From the NCBI RefSeq assembly GCF_019278525.1, contig NZ_CP058986.1, positions 2,514,001 to 2,578,000 on the forward strand: DNA of 64,000 nucleotides, written 5' to 3'. The stretch comes from Polaribacter sp. HaHaR_3_91 (GTDB lineage Bacteria; Bacteroidota; Bacteroidia; Flavobacteriales; Flavobacteriaceae). The notes under the pieces were generated by a model. The model made no database searches and was not told the DNA's origin. It saw nothing but the letters and a program-made list of their open reading frames with translations. The position numbers and the translations under genes are program-made. Below are positions 9,148 through 18,200 of this stretch, one piece after another. Position 1 is the stretch's first letter. Each line of letters opens with the position of its first letter.

Positions 9148-10005
9148 CTAAATAAAAGTTTCTAAAGCCTTGTTATAAGCACTTTCAAAACTCATTGGTT
9201 TTAAATTAATATCCACTTTTTGGGCTGTAAAATAACTCAATAATTTTTCTGTCGGCATATTCCCAGTCAATTCATCTTTTGCCATTGGGCAACCACCATA
9301 GCCTTTTATAGCTCCATCAAACCGATTGCAACCAGCCTTAAAAGCAGCATCTACTTTTTCGTGCCATTTATCTGGGGTTGTGTGTAAATGTGCACCAAAT
9401 TCTATAGATGGATATTGCGGAATTAAATTCTTAAATAAATAATCTATTACTTCTGGCGTAGAAGTCCCCACAGTATCTGAAAGCGATAATATTTTAACAC
9501 CCATTTTAGACAATTTTTCTGTCCACTCACCTACTATTTCTACATTCCAAGGATCTCCATACGGATTACCAAAGCCCATCGATAAATATGCAACGACTTC
9601 TTTATTCGTCTTGTCTGCAATGTTTAAAATTTCATCTAACGTTTCTATAGATTCTTGTATTGTTTTATGCGTATTACGCATTTGAAAGTTTTCTGATATT
9701 GAAAAAGGATATCCTAAATAATTGATTTCTTCAAATACAGAAGCATCATTTGCACCTCTAACATTGGCTATAATTGCCAACAGTTTACTTTGAGTTCTAG
9801 ACAAATCTAATTTTGATAAAACTGCGGCAGTATCTCGCATCTGCGGAATTGCTTTTGGTGAAACAAAGCTGCCAAAATCAATGGTATCAAAACCCACTTT
9901 TAATAATGAGTTTATATACAATGCTTTTTGATGTGTAGAAATAAAATGGCTTTTTATTCCTTGCATCGCATCACGAGGACACTCTATGATTTTTACTTTT
10001 TTCAT
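9148..10005 (-). CDS. Hydroxymethylglutaryl-CoA lyase-like protein
   Basis: About 285 aa with the HMGL TIM-barrel pattern. The N-terminal ECPRDAMQ (family form PRDGLQ) holds the metal-binding Asp, then GSFVSPKAIPQMRD, LSDTVGTSTP, HLHTTPD and the C-terminal GGCPMAKDELTGN loop with the catalytic Cys. HMG-CoA lyase splits HMG-CoA into acetyl-CoA and acetoacetate in leucine degradation; an aldolase on a related acyl-CoA is possible. The ATG at 10003-10005 (MKKVKIIE) is preferred over the one three codons upstream because it starts the conserved strand directly. It is divergent from the MFS gene. Confidence 0.85.
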   Translation of the reverse strand: MKKVKIIECPRDAMQGIKSHFISTHQKALYINSLLKVGFDTIDFGSFVSPKAIPQMRDTAAVLSKLDLSRTQSKLLAIIANVRGANDASVFEEINYLGYPFSISENFQMRNTHKTIQESIETLDEILNIADKTNKEVVAYLSMGFGNPYGDPWNVEIVGEWTEKLSKMGVKILSLSDTVGTSTPEVIDYLFKNLIPQYPSIEFGAHLHTTPDKWHEKVDAAFKAGCNRFDGAIKGYGGCPMAKDELTGNMPTEKLLSYFTAQKVDINLKPMSFESAYNKALETFI

Positions 10006-10091
10006 CAATATCAAAGATAGATATTCTATTGAAGTGGCAAAACATTTTTTAATTGATTATTACATGATTTTTGGTACTTTCGCCTTTATAT

Positions 10092-11267
10092 ATGAGCAAA
10101 TCAAAATACATTCTTCCAATAATCATTATTTCTCAATTTTGTTGCACCTCTTTGTGGTTTGCAAGCAATGGAGTAATGACAGATTTAATCACTAGTTTTA
10201 ACTTAGATGAAATTGCGTTAAGTTATTTAACCTCTTCTGTGCAATTTGGCTTTATTATAGGAACTTTGTTATTTGCTTTATTTACTATTGCAGACAGATT
10301 TTCGCCATCTAAAGTGTTTTTTGTATGTGCTGTTTTAGGCGCTTTTTTTAATTTGAGACTTGTTTTTGAAAATCAAACTTTTTTAACCTTAATAGGTATG
10401 CGGTTTTTAACTGGGTTTTTCTTAGCAGGAATTTATCCTGTAGGGATGAAAATTGCTACAGATTATTATAACAAAGGCTTAGGTAAATCTTTAGGATATT
10501 TAGTTGGAGCTTTGGTTTTAGGCACTGCTTTACCACATTTATTAAAAGATTTAATGCAAGGATATTCATGGAAAACAATTATCATTTCCATCTCTACCTT
10601 AGCAGCTTTCGGCGGATTATTAATGTTGCTTTTTGTACCTAATGGACCTTATAGAACTGCCGGAAAAAAGCTAGATATTACCATCTGTTTTTCAATATTT
10701 AAAAACACAAAGTTTAGAAAAGCTGCTTTTGGTTATTTCGGACACATGTGGGAACTCTATACCTTTTGGACTTTTGTCCCGATTCTTTTAAAAATATATG
10801 AAAATTTGCATTCCGATGTTTCTTTTAATATACCTTTACTATCCTTTTTTATTATAGCAATAGGAAGTTTGTCTTGTGTAGTAGCAGGTTATTTATCCGA
10901 GAAATTTGGCACTAAAAATATCGCTTATTTAGCTTTGCTTTTCTCTTGTATCTGTTGCCTTATTTCTCCGTTGATATTTCAATTATCTAATGAAAATCTT
11001 TTTATTGCTTTTTTACTCTTCTGGGGAATGGTGGTTGTTGCAGATTCTCCGTTATTTTCTACTTTAGTGGCACAAAATGTAGCATCAGAAAACAAAGGAA
11101 CCGCATTAACCATTGTTAATTGTATTGGCTTTACCATTACTATTGTTAGCATTCAATTGATAAGTAGCTATACAGAAACTACGGATTCTAACCTTATTTA
11201 TCTGCTACTGGCAATTGGTCCTATTTTGGGTTTACTTACTTATTCGAGAAAAAAAGTTATTTCGTAA
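10092..11267 (+). CDS. MFS transporter
   Basis: 391 aa from the ATG at 10092 (MSKSKYILPII); a TTG seven codons upstream also fits but is less likely. There are about twelve hydrophobic segments, a typical major facilitator pattern with a cytoplasmic loop around KKLDITICFSIFKNTKFRK in the middle. The stretch RFLTGFFLAGIYPVGMKIATDYY resembles the region after transmembrane helix 4 in nitrate/sugar-type MFS permeases. The substrate cannot be told from sequence. It is divergent from the HMG-CoA lyase-like gene with a short shared upstream region. Confidence 0.85.
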   Translation: MSKSKYILPIIIISQFCCTSLWFASNGVMTDLITSFNLDEIALSYLTSSVQFGFIIGTLLFALFTIADRFSPSKVFFVCAVLGAFFNLRLVFENQTFLTLIGMRFLTGFFLAGIYPVGMKIATDYYNKGLGKSLGYLVGALVLGTALPHLLKDLMQGYSWKTIIISISTLAAFGGLLMLLFVPNGPYRTAGKKLDITICFSIFKNTKFRKAAFGYFGHMWELYTFWTFVPILLKIYENLHSDVSFNIPLLSFFIIAIGSLSCVVAGYLSEKFGTKNIAYLALLFSCICCLISPLIFQLSNENLFIAFLLFWGMVVVADSPLFSTLVAQNVASENKGTALTIVNCIGFTITIVSIQLISSYTETTDSNLIYLLLAIGPILGLLTYSRKKVIS

Positions 11268-11356
11268 TCTTAAAAACATCTCGATACAATTTTTCGAAAG
11301 CAACATCGATCGATGTACCAATTCTATATTAAATTTAGTAACGTAAGATGTCTGGT

Positions 11357-11409
11357 TGAGCGCAGTCGAAACCTAATTTAAAATTCAAATAATTCTCGAC
11401 TGCGCTCGA
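11357..11409. repeat. Inverted pair of GAGCGCAGTCGA repeats
   Basis: TGAGCGCAGTCGA (11357-11369) is followed 26 nt later by TCGACTGCGCTCGA (11396-11409), giving a stem-loop. The same core occurs at 9082-9092. This looks like a remnant of a small dispersed palindromic element. Confidence 0.65.
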
Positions 11410-11442
11410 ATAGATAAAAGAGAATTTTATAACTTCTAATCA

Positions 11443-11478
11443 ATAAAAAAGGATAGTAAAACTAATTACTATCCTTAT
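11443..11478 (-). terminator. Terminator of the methyltransferase gene
   Basis: AAGGATAGTA (11449-11458) pairs perfectly with TACTATCCTT (11467-11476). The A-run at 11445-11450 gives the U-tract on the minus strand. Confidence 0.85.
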
Positions 11479-11524
11479 ATTCTTATTCTACTTTACTAAA
11501 ATTCAAACTGATCAATTTAGTGCG

Positions 11525-11562
11525 ATCACTGTAATGTGATTTCTTCCTTTGGTCGAAATGAC
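11525..11562. repeat. Short repeat fragment near the methyltransferase stop
   Basis: ATCAC-TGTAAT-GTGAT is a small hairpin followed by TTCTTCCTTTGGTCGAAATG, a sequence type that recurs in intergenic repeats of flavobacteria. Only one copy is seen in this window, so its repeat nature rests on general knowledge. Confidence 0.35.
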
Positions 11563-11572
11563 AAATAATTCA

Positions 11573-12640
11573 CTAAACCTTAGTCAAAACCCAAAGTTGT
11601 ACTTCTTCTAGAGCAGACTCTTTTTTGTTTCGTTTTGTTTTATCAACCGTAGGTTTTATGGTTTTCTTTAAACATTTTTCTAGTTTAAAACGAATCCCTT
11701 TTGCCAATTCTTTTTCTATCGGATTTTCTTTAGTTAGCTTTTTTATTTGTGCTGAATTAGAAAATAAAATTACTAATTTTCCATCTTCAGACAATCTGTT
11801 ATTTGCTTCTGCAAAAAACTTAGAAAATAAGTTTTTATTATAATAAACAGCTTCATCTATATTTTCTTCACTAGAAATGGCAGGTAACCAAGGTGGATTA
11901 AAAACAATTAATTCTGTTTCTTTTTCCCATTTACCAAAAAGGTTTCCGTAATCTAATTCTATTTTACGGGACAATTTGGTCTCGCCCATAAATTCTTTTA
12001 AACCCAAAATTGCATTTGGGTTTGTATCTGTACCAAATACTTTCTGAAAACCATGTTGCACCATTTGAAATGCCAAAACACCACTACCAATACCAACATC
12101 TATAGCAGATTTCTTAGGTCCTTCGTAACGTTTTAACCAATTATCAAACAACGTTAAATGATCGAATCGAGTTGGAAAATATGTACCTAAATAAGGGTGT
12201 ACTTTATTTCTTAAAACAGGTACTTTAACTCCTTTGTTATATTTTTGCCAAGCACTGTTTAGTCTTTGAACTTCTGGAAACGTTAATAAAAAATTATTTT
12301 TATTTGCAAACATTTTAGCAAACCAACCAATTTTTGGAGCTTTATCTACAACCAATTTTTGATTTTTAATTTGTAATAATATTTGATTAGAAAGCTTATG
12401 GTATTCTGCACGAAATGCATGTTGCTCTTTAATTGTTTTGTTTGGCAAACGGATTTTTAAATGTTTTTGCAACTCTTTTAAAAGCAACATTCCGTTGCTA
12501 TAAAACTCTGTAATTAAAACAGATTGCCCTTCCCTCATCGCATAAAGCGTTTCTCTTACATCTGTATTACTATCGAATTTTATTAAATCATCACCTGGGT
12601 GAATTGGTGTTGGTTTGTTTATTTTTAGCGCTGAACTCAT
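11573..12640 (-). CDS. Class I SAM-dependent methyltransferase
   Basis: 355 aa. The C-terminal half is a Rossmann methyltransferase domain with motif I DVGIGSGVLAF, an acidic D after the next strand (GTDTNP) and motif IV NPPW. NPPW/NPPY is typical of enzymes that methylate amide or exocyclic amino nitrogens, such as PrmC and RsmC. The first 150 residues are a helical region of unknown role. It is therefore probably a protein-glutamine, rRNA or DNA N-methyltransferase; the substrate is not determined. It is a single-gene unit with its own terminator. Confidence 0.8.
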   Translation of the reverse strand: MSSALKINKPTPIHPGDDLIKFDSNTDVRETLYAMREGQSVLITEFYSNGMLLLKELQKHLKIRLPNKTIKEQHAFRAEYHKLSNQILLQIKNQKLVVDKAPKIGWFAKMFANKNNFLLTFPEVQRLNSAWQKYNKGVKVPVLRNKVHPYLGTYFPTRFDHLTLFDNWLKRYEGPKKSAIDVGIGSGVLAFQMVQHGFQKVFGTDTNPNAILGLKEFMGETKLSRKIELDYGNLFGKWEKETELIVFNPPWLPAISSEENIDEAVYYNKNLFSKFFAEANNRLSEDGKLVILFSNSAQIKKLTKENPIEKELAKGIRFKLEKCLKKTIKPTVDKTKRNKKESALEEVQLWVLTKV

Positions 12641-12971
12641 TTATTTATGTTGTATTATATAGAATTGCAAATTATTAATGTTTGCAATTCTTGGTATTAA
12701 AAATAGTATTAGAAATAGAATTTAGCAACAATCTGTATTCAAATCTTTGCTAAATAATATTTTGCAAAGATACTTTTTAAAACCTAGTATAAATACGATT
12801 CATAGAAATAGCGTAGATTAATAAATATCACATTTTTCGCCATATAAATTATCAGTATTATTAGTGCTTTTTTATAGAATCCATAAAAATAAACAAAGAA
12901 GTTTTTTGATATAGAAATAATGAGTTTTTTATTCAGATATTTGTGTACCGAATTCTTATTTACAAAACAAA
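12641..12971. other. Divergent spacer with overlapping inverted repeats
   Basis: 331 bp without a credible gene between the divergent methyltransferase and FAD oxidase genes. It holds GAATTGCAAA/TTTGCAATTC (12662-12690), ATTTAGCAA/TTGCTAAAT (12720-12755) and ATCTTTGC/GCAAAGAT (12743-12771). The last two share bases and cannot form at the same time. No strong consensus promoter was recognised. Confidence 0.5.
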
Positions 12972-15869
12972 ATGATTCAAAATACTGTTTTAGAACAACT
13001 TCATAACTCACTTTCTGGTGATGTTCTTTTTGATAATTTACATAAAACTTTATACGCAACTGATGCTTCTGTTTACAGGAAAATTCCATTAGCGGTTGCT
13101 TTTCCAAAGGATGAAAAAGACTTAAAAACCTTAATTGCCTTTGCAACTAAAAACAATATTACTTTAATCCCAAGAACTGCAGGAACTTCTTTAGCAGGAC
13201 AATGTGTTGGAGATGGACTTGTAGTAGATGTTTCTAAGCATTTTACCAATATTATTTCTTTTGATGAAAAAGCAAAGACAATTACACTACAACCAGGTAT
13301 TGTTAGAGATTCTTTAAACGTATATTTAAAACCTTTTGGTTTGTTTTTTGGACCAAATACATCTACTTCTAACAGATGTATGATAGGTGGAATGGTTGGT
13401 AACAACTCTTCTGGAAGTACCTCTATAAAATACGGAGTTACAATAGATAAAGTATTAGAAATCGATGCGATTTTAAGTGATGGAAGCACTGCTGTTTTTA
13501 AAGAAATTAGCTCTGCAGATTTCATCAAAAAAACAAAAGAAAAAACCCAAGAAGGGCAGATTTATAAAACTCTTTTTGACGAACTTTCTTTAACTGAAAA
13601 TCAACTAGAAATACAGAATGAATTTCCTAAAGAAAGTATTCATAGAAGATGTACGGGATATGCGGTTGACGTGTTGTTAAGATCAGATTTATTTGGAGGA
13701 ACTTCTCCAACTATAAATGTTGCAAAATTGCTATCTGGAAGTGAAGGAACCTTGGCTTTTTCTACGGCAATCACCTTGCAATTAGATGTGCTTCCTCCTA
13801 CTCAAAGTATTATGGTTTGTACGCATTTTAAAACCATAAACGAAAGTTTAAAAGCTACAGTAGTTGCCATGAATCACAATTTATATAATTGTGAATTAAT
13901 GGATAAAACCATATTAGATTGCACCAAAAACAATAGAGAATTAGCTAAAAGTCGTTTCTTTTTACAAGGAGATCCCGGAGCTATTTTAATGCTAGAAGTA
14001 TCTTCTAATTCCATTGAAGAAACAGAAGTTTTAGCAGATAAATTAATTGCTGATTTAGAGAAAAATAATTTCGGTTATCACCACCCAAAAGTATACGGAG
14101 CAGATATTGCTAAAGTGCATTATTTACGTAAAGCAGGTTTAGGTGCTTTGGGTAATATTATTGGCGATAATAAAGCGGTAGCTTGTATAGAAGACACAGC
14201 AGTTGCTTTAGAAGATTTGCCAAATTATATTGAGGAATTCACTCAAATTATGGCTAAATACCAACAAAATGCGGTCTATTATGCCCATGCTGGAGCTGGT
14301 GAATTGCATTTACGTCCTATTTTAAATTTAAAGAAAAAGGAAGATGTTGTTTTATTTAGAAAAATCACAACCGAAACGGCTGAGTTGGTTAAAAAATATA
14401 AAGGTTCTTTTTCTGGTGAACATGGAGATGGAATTGTGCGTGCAGAATTTATTCCGTTAATGATTGGTGATAAAAATTACCAATTATTAAGAAGAATTAA
14501 AAAAGCATTTGACCCGAATAATGTTTTTAACCAAGGAAAAATAACGGATGCTTTTGCTATGGATGAAAGTCTTAGATATGAAGTTGATAGAATTGAACCT
14601 GAGATTAAAACCATTCAAGACTTTTCTGATAACGAAGGAATTCTAAAACTCGCAGAAAAATGTAATGGTACTGGAGATTGTAGAAAACCTGTAGAAGCTG
14701 GCGGAACCATGTGCCCTAGTTATAGAGCTACTAAAGATGAAAAAGACACTACAAGAGCAAGAGCAAATACGCTACGTGAATTTTTAACAAACTCAGACCA
14801 AGCAAATAAATTTAATCATAAAGAATTAAAACAAGTTTTCGATCTTTGTTTAAGCTGTAAAGCCTGTGCATCAGAATGCCCAAGTAATGTGGATATTGCA
14901 ACAATGAAAGCCGAGTTTTTATATCAATATCAAGAAGCAAACGGATATTCTTTTAGAAATAAAATGTTTGCTAATAATGCAAAATACAATAAACTAGGAA
15001 GTGCATTTCCTTCAATCACCAACTTTTTCACAAACTCTACACTTGCTAAAAAAGTTTTAGGAGTTGCTGTAGAACGTTCTGTACCTAAATTAGCGAATCA
15101 GACTTTAGAAAGTTGGTTAAAGAAACATCACCCAAAAACATCTAAAAAGTCCCTTTATTTATTTAATGATGAATTCACCAATTTTTATGATTCAGAAATT
15201 GGACAAGATGCTGTTATTGTATTAGAAAAATTAGGTTACGAAGTAAAAACCGTAAAGCATGATGAAAGTGGAAGAAGTCATATTTCTAAAGGATTTTTAA
15301 AAGAAGCAAAAGCCATTTGCAATAATAATGTTGCTATTTTTAAAGATCTTATTACAAACGAAACTCCTTTAGTAGGAATAGAACCTTCTGCAATTTTAGG
15401 TTTTAGAGATGAATATATTCGTTTAGCTGATGATAAAGCATCCGCAGAAAAAATAGCGAAAAATAGTTTTACATTAGAAGAGTTCTTAGCTAAAGAGTTA
15501 GAAAAAGGAAGTATTGATACTTCTTTATTTACAAAGGAGTCTAAGACTTTAAAAATACACGGACATTGTCATCAAAAAGCATTGTCTAGTACACAGGCTA
15601 GTTTTCAAATTTTAAATATTCCAGAAAATTATAAAGTAACAATTATTAGTTCTGGTTGTTGTGGAATGGCAGGTTCTTTTGGTTATGAAAAAGAGCATTA
15701 TAAGGTATCTATGCAAGTTGGTGAAGACACTTTGTTTCCTAAAATTAGAAATTGTAGTTCTGATACTGAAATTGCTGCTGCAGGAACAAGTTGTAGACAT
15801 CAAATTTTTGATGGAACTAAACGTATTGCAAAACATCCGGTTACGTTGTTAAGAGAAGCGTTGGTTTAA
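12972..15869 (+). CDS. FAD-binding and (Fe-S)-binding oxidoreductase (D-lactate dehydrogenase-like)
   Basis: 965 aa, two enzymes' worth of domains in one chain. The N-terminal FAD-linked oxidase domain has the PRTAGTSLAGQ pyrophosphate loop and the GMVGNNSSGSTSIKYG segment. It continues into the FAD-oxidase C domain (about 290-540, ending FDPNNVFNQGKI). Then come a 4Fe-4S ferredoxin-like part (CLSCKACASECP, about 635-650, with more Cys near 560-580) and a CCG domain (HGHCHQKAL, SGCCGMAGSFGYEKEHY). This YdiJ-like layout oxidises D-2-hydroxy acids such as D-lactate and passes electrons to quinone. It is probably membrane-associated and monocistronic. Confidence 0.88.
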   Translation: MIQNTVLEQLHNSLSGDVLFDNLHKTLYATDASVYRKIPLAVAFPKDEKDLKTLIAFATKNNITLIPRTAGTSLAGQCVGDGLVVDVSKHFTNIISFDEKAKTITLQPGIVRDSLNVYLKPFGLFFGPNTSTSNRCMIGGMVGNNSSGSTSIKYGVTIDKVLEIDAILSDGSTAVFKEISSADFIKKTKEKTQEGQIYKTLFDELSLTENQLEIQNEFPKESIHRRCTGYAVDVLLRSDLFGGTSPTINVAKLLSGSEGTLAFSTAITLQLDVLPPTQSIMVCTHFKTINESLKATVVAMNHNLYNCELMDKTILDCTKNNRELAKSRFFLQGDPGAILMLEVSSNSIEETEVLADKLIADLEKNNFGYHHPKVYGADIAKVHYLRKAGLGALGNIIGDNKAVACIEDTAVALEDLPNYIEEFTQIMAKYQQNAVYYAHAGAGELHLRPILNLKKKEDVVLFRKITTETAELVKKYKGSFSGEHGDGIVRAEFIPLMIGDKNYQLLRRIKKAFDPNNVFNQGKITDAFAMDESLRYEVDRIEPEIKTIQDFSDNEGILKLAEKCNGTGDCRKPVEAGGTMCPSYRATKDEKDTTRARANTLREFLTNSDQANKFNHKELKQVFDLCLSCKACASECPSNVDIATMKAEFLYQYQEANGYSFRNKMFANNAKYNKLGSAFPSITNFFTNSTLAKKVLGVAVERSVPKLANQTLESWLKKHHPKTSKKSLYLFNDEFTNFYDSEIGQDAVIVLEKLGYEVKTVKHDESGRSHISKGFLKEAKAICNNNVAIFKDLITNETPLVGIEPSAILGFRDEYIRLADDKASAEKIAKNSFTLEEFLAKELEKGSIDTSLFTKESKTLKIHGHCHQKALSSTQASFQILNIPENYKVTIISSGCCGMAGSFGYEKEHYKVSMQVGEDTLFPKIRNCSSDTEIAAAGTSCRHQIFDGTKRIAKHPVTLLREALV

Positions 15870-15975
15870 TTAAGTAAGTAGTTTTTAGTTTCAGTTTCCA
15901 GTCACGCTTCTAACCACTAAAAAGTTCTTATTTTTTTTAGCAACTTTTTGGTTTAAAAAAATCTTTATAAAAGTT

Positions 15976-16974
15976 ATGAGTAAAAAACAAAAATACATAG
16001 CTGATGAAAATCGTTATGAGAAAATGAATTATAGAAGAACAGGAAATAGCGGTTTGCTTTTACCTGAACTTTCTTTAGGTTTATGGCATAACTTCGGTGA
16101 AAATGATGATTTTGATAATGCTCGAGATTTATTAAAATGTGCCTTCGATAACGGAATTACACATTTTGATTTAGCAAACAACTACGGACCTCCTTATGGT
16201 TCTGCGGAATCTACTTTTGGAAAAATATTAAAAAAAGATTTCAAAAAACACAGAGATGAATTGATTATTTCATCGAAGGCTGGTTATGATATGTGGGAAG
16301 GTCCTTATGGAAATTTTGGTTCTAAGAAATACCTAATTTCTAGTTTAGACCAAAGTTTAAAAAGAATGAATTTAGATTATGTAGATATTTTTTATCATCA
16401 CAGACCAGATCCAGACACACCTTTAGACGAAACTATGAGTGCTTTAGATTTAATGGTAAGACAGGGAAAGGCATTGTATGTTGGTATTTCTAATTATCAA
16501 CCAAAAGAAGCAGAAAAAGCATTTAAAATATTAAAAGACTTAGGTACTCCGTGTTTAATTCACCAACCAAGATATAGTTTATTTGATCGTTGGATAGAAG
16601 ATGGATTATTAGATTTATTAGGAAATTCGGGGGTTGGAGCAATTTGCTTCTCTCCTTTAGCACAAGGAATGCTAACTGACAAATATATTAACGGATTGCC
16701 TAAAGATTCTAGAGCGGTAAAAGATGGTCGTTATTTAAAAACGGATAAAGTACTAGAAATGCTTCCAAAAATTAAAGATTTAAATGAAGTTGCTAAAAGC
16801 AGAAATCAGAATTTAGCACAAATGGCAATTTCTTGGATTTTAAAAGATGAAAGAATTACGTCTGTTCTAATTGGAGCAAGTAAAACTGAGCAAATATTAG
16901 ACAGTATAAAAGCTACTGAAAACACTACTTTTTCTGAAGAAGAATTGACTAGAATTAATTCCATTTTAGCTTAA
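15976..16974 (+). CDS. Aldo/keto reductase, YghZ-type
   Basis: 332 aa, close to the usual length of L-glyceraldehyde 3-phosphate reductase-like proteins. An (alpha/beta)8 barrel with MNYRRTGNSGLLLPELSLGLWHNF near the N-terminus (about 17-40), the active-site region HFDLANNYGPPYGSAE with catalytic Asp and Tyr, SSKAGYDMW with the Lys, and IFYHHRPDPDTP with the His. It reduces aldehydes or ketones with NADPH in the cytoplasm. The physiological substrate is unknown. It follows the FAD oxidase after about 100 bp and ends before a bidirectional terminator. Confidence 0.88.
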   Translation: MSKKQKYIADENRYEKMNYRRTGNSGLLLPELSLGLWHNFGENDDFDNARDLLKCAFDNGITHFDLANNYGPPYGSAESTFGKILKKDFKKHRDELIISSKAGYDMWEGPYGNFGSKKYLISSLDQSLKRMNLDYVDIFYHHRPDPDTPLDETMSALDLMVRQGKALYVGISNYQPKEAEKAFKILKDLGTPCLIHQPRYSLFDRWIEDGLLDLLGNSGVGAICFSPLAQGMLTDKYINGLPKDSRAVKDGRYLKTDKVLEMLPKIKDLNEVAKSRNQNLAQMAISWILKDERITSVLIGASKTEQILDSIKATENTTFSEEELTRINSILA

Positions 16975-17062
16975 AATAAATTATAAAAGCTCCTACATGT
17001 TTTATAAACCTAAAGGACTCTTTTTTTTATTATCTACGAACAAAAGTGGATTATTTATTATA

Positions 17063-17095
17063 TAAAAAAAGCTCCTTTAACAAGGAGCTTTTCAC
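17063..17095. terminator. Bidirectional terminator
   Basis: GCTCCTT and AAGGAGC pair around TAAC, extended by AA/TT. An A-run lies before and a T-run after. It separates the convergent aldo/keto reductase and OmpA genes. Confidence 0.85.
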
Positions 17096-17150
17096 TACTA
17101 ATACTATACTCTTCCTTTTCCTAAACTCTTCCTTTTTCATATAATTTTTA

Positions 17151-18017
17151 TTATTCTTTTAATTGATCATCTGAAAGTAAAGCAAAGAATTTATCTAAAT
17201 TAGGTAGAATTACAATTCTTGTTCTTCTATTTTTTGCTCTATTATCATTAGTAGTATTTTCTACTAAAGGCATTGTAGAACCTCTACCTGCAGCAATTAA
17301 TCTACTACCATCAATATTATATTTACTTTCTAAAAGACGTACAATAGAAGTAGCTCTCTTTACGCTTAAATCCCAGTTATCTTGTACAACTGCATTGTTA
17401 ATGGTTCTAGAATCTGTATGTCCTTCAATCATAACATCCATACTTGGTTCAGATTTTATAACTGCCGCTAATTTTTCAATTAAACCATAAGCACCATTTT
17501 TAACTCTATAACTTGCGTTGTTAAATAATAATTTATCAGAAACAGAAATCATTACTACCGTTTGATCAATGTCTATATTTAAATCATCAGAATCTGTTAA
17601 ATCAGAATTATCAAACTTATTTTTTAAATTATAAGAAATGGCAAGGTTTAAAGAATCTTTTAAAGTTTTAGCTTTTGCTAACTCTGCTGGATCTACTTTA
17701 GATAAAGTTTCTCTCATTCTTTCTCTTGTATTATTAGAAATTACAGCTGTTTTACCAACCATATCTAACTTTACGTCATTGGCATCTTGTAAGCTTGAAT
17801 TATCACTTTTTAGTGAATTAATTTTTTCATTATAGTCTGCTACCCTACTTTCAATTTTAGCAAATTTCCCCTCTAGTGCTTCTTTTTCTAAAGTAGTTTT
17901 TTGAAGCGTCCCTTTTGTATTAATATACTGATTTTCTAGCGTTACATACTTTTTTTTAGAAACACAAGATGTTGCCATTAACGATATTGCTACAACAGGT
18001 ATAATAAATTTTTTCAT
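17151..18017 (-). CDS. OmpA-family lipoprotein
   Basis: 288 aa. Lipobox MATSC (Cys18), then a coiled-coil region (about 25-80, heptad-like with many Lys/Glu/Leu). The C-terminal OmpA peptidoglycan-binding domain has IEGHTDSRT and the NRRTRIVILP end motif. It probably anchors the outer membrane to peptidoglycan, like Pal-type and OmpA-type proteins. It is a single transcription unit between a terminator and the valS terminator. Confidence 0.88.
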   Translation of the reverse strand: MKKFIIPVVAISLMATSCVSKKKYVTLENQYINTKGTLQKTTLEKEALEGKFAKIESRVADYNEKINSLKSDNSSLQDANDVKLDMVGKTAVISNNTRERMRETLSKVDPAELAKAKTLKDSLNLAISYNLKNKFDNSDLTDSDDLNIDIDQTVVMISVSDKLLFNNASYRVKNGAYGLIEKLAAVIKSEPSMDVMIEGHTDSRTINNAVVQDNWDLSVKRATSIVRLLESKYNIDGSRLIAAGRGSTMPLVENTTNDNRAKNRRTRIVILPNLDKFFALLSDDQLKE

Positions 18018-18140
18018 AATTAATTAGTTTAAATGATATAACCTATAGCGGTTATTTAGTTATTTAATGTTACTTCTATTAGTTAAACAACTCAGTTTAT
18101 AAATACCCTACCTTAAAAATTTATTTTTTTTTTATAAAAA

Positions 18141-18178
18141 CAAAAAAAGCCCATAAAAACTTAATTTTCATGGGCTTA
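18141..18178 (-). terminator. Terminator of valS
   Basis: AAGCCCAT (18147-18154) pairs with ATGGGCTT (18170-18177). Seven A residues on the plus strand form the U-tract for the minus-strand valS transcript. Confidence 0.82.
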
Positions 18179-18200
18179 TAATATTTAAAAAAATAAAAAT

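Larger units (their letters stand above)
11268..11572. other. Gene-free convergent spacer with degenerate repeats
   Basis: About 305 bp without a credible gene between the convergent MFS and methyltransferase genes. It contains an inverted pair of GAGCGCAGTCGA cores, a terminator hairpin and a third repeat fragment near 11537-11562, each listed separately. Confidence 0.7.

Noticed and set aside
12784..13146. 120-codon minus-strand frame overlapping the FAD oxidase start
   Set aside because: It overlaps the strongly supported FAD oxidase N-terminus, has Phe/Lys-rich low-complexity sequence and no recognisable domain.
13073..13528. 151-codon frame antisense to the FAD oxidase gene
   Set aside because: Shadow of the conserved FAD domain on the other strand; no independent signal.
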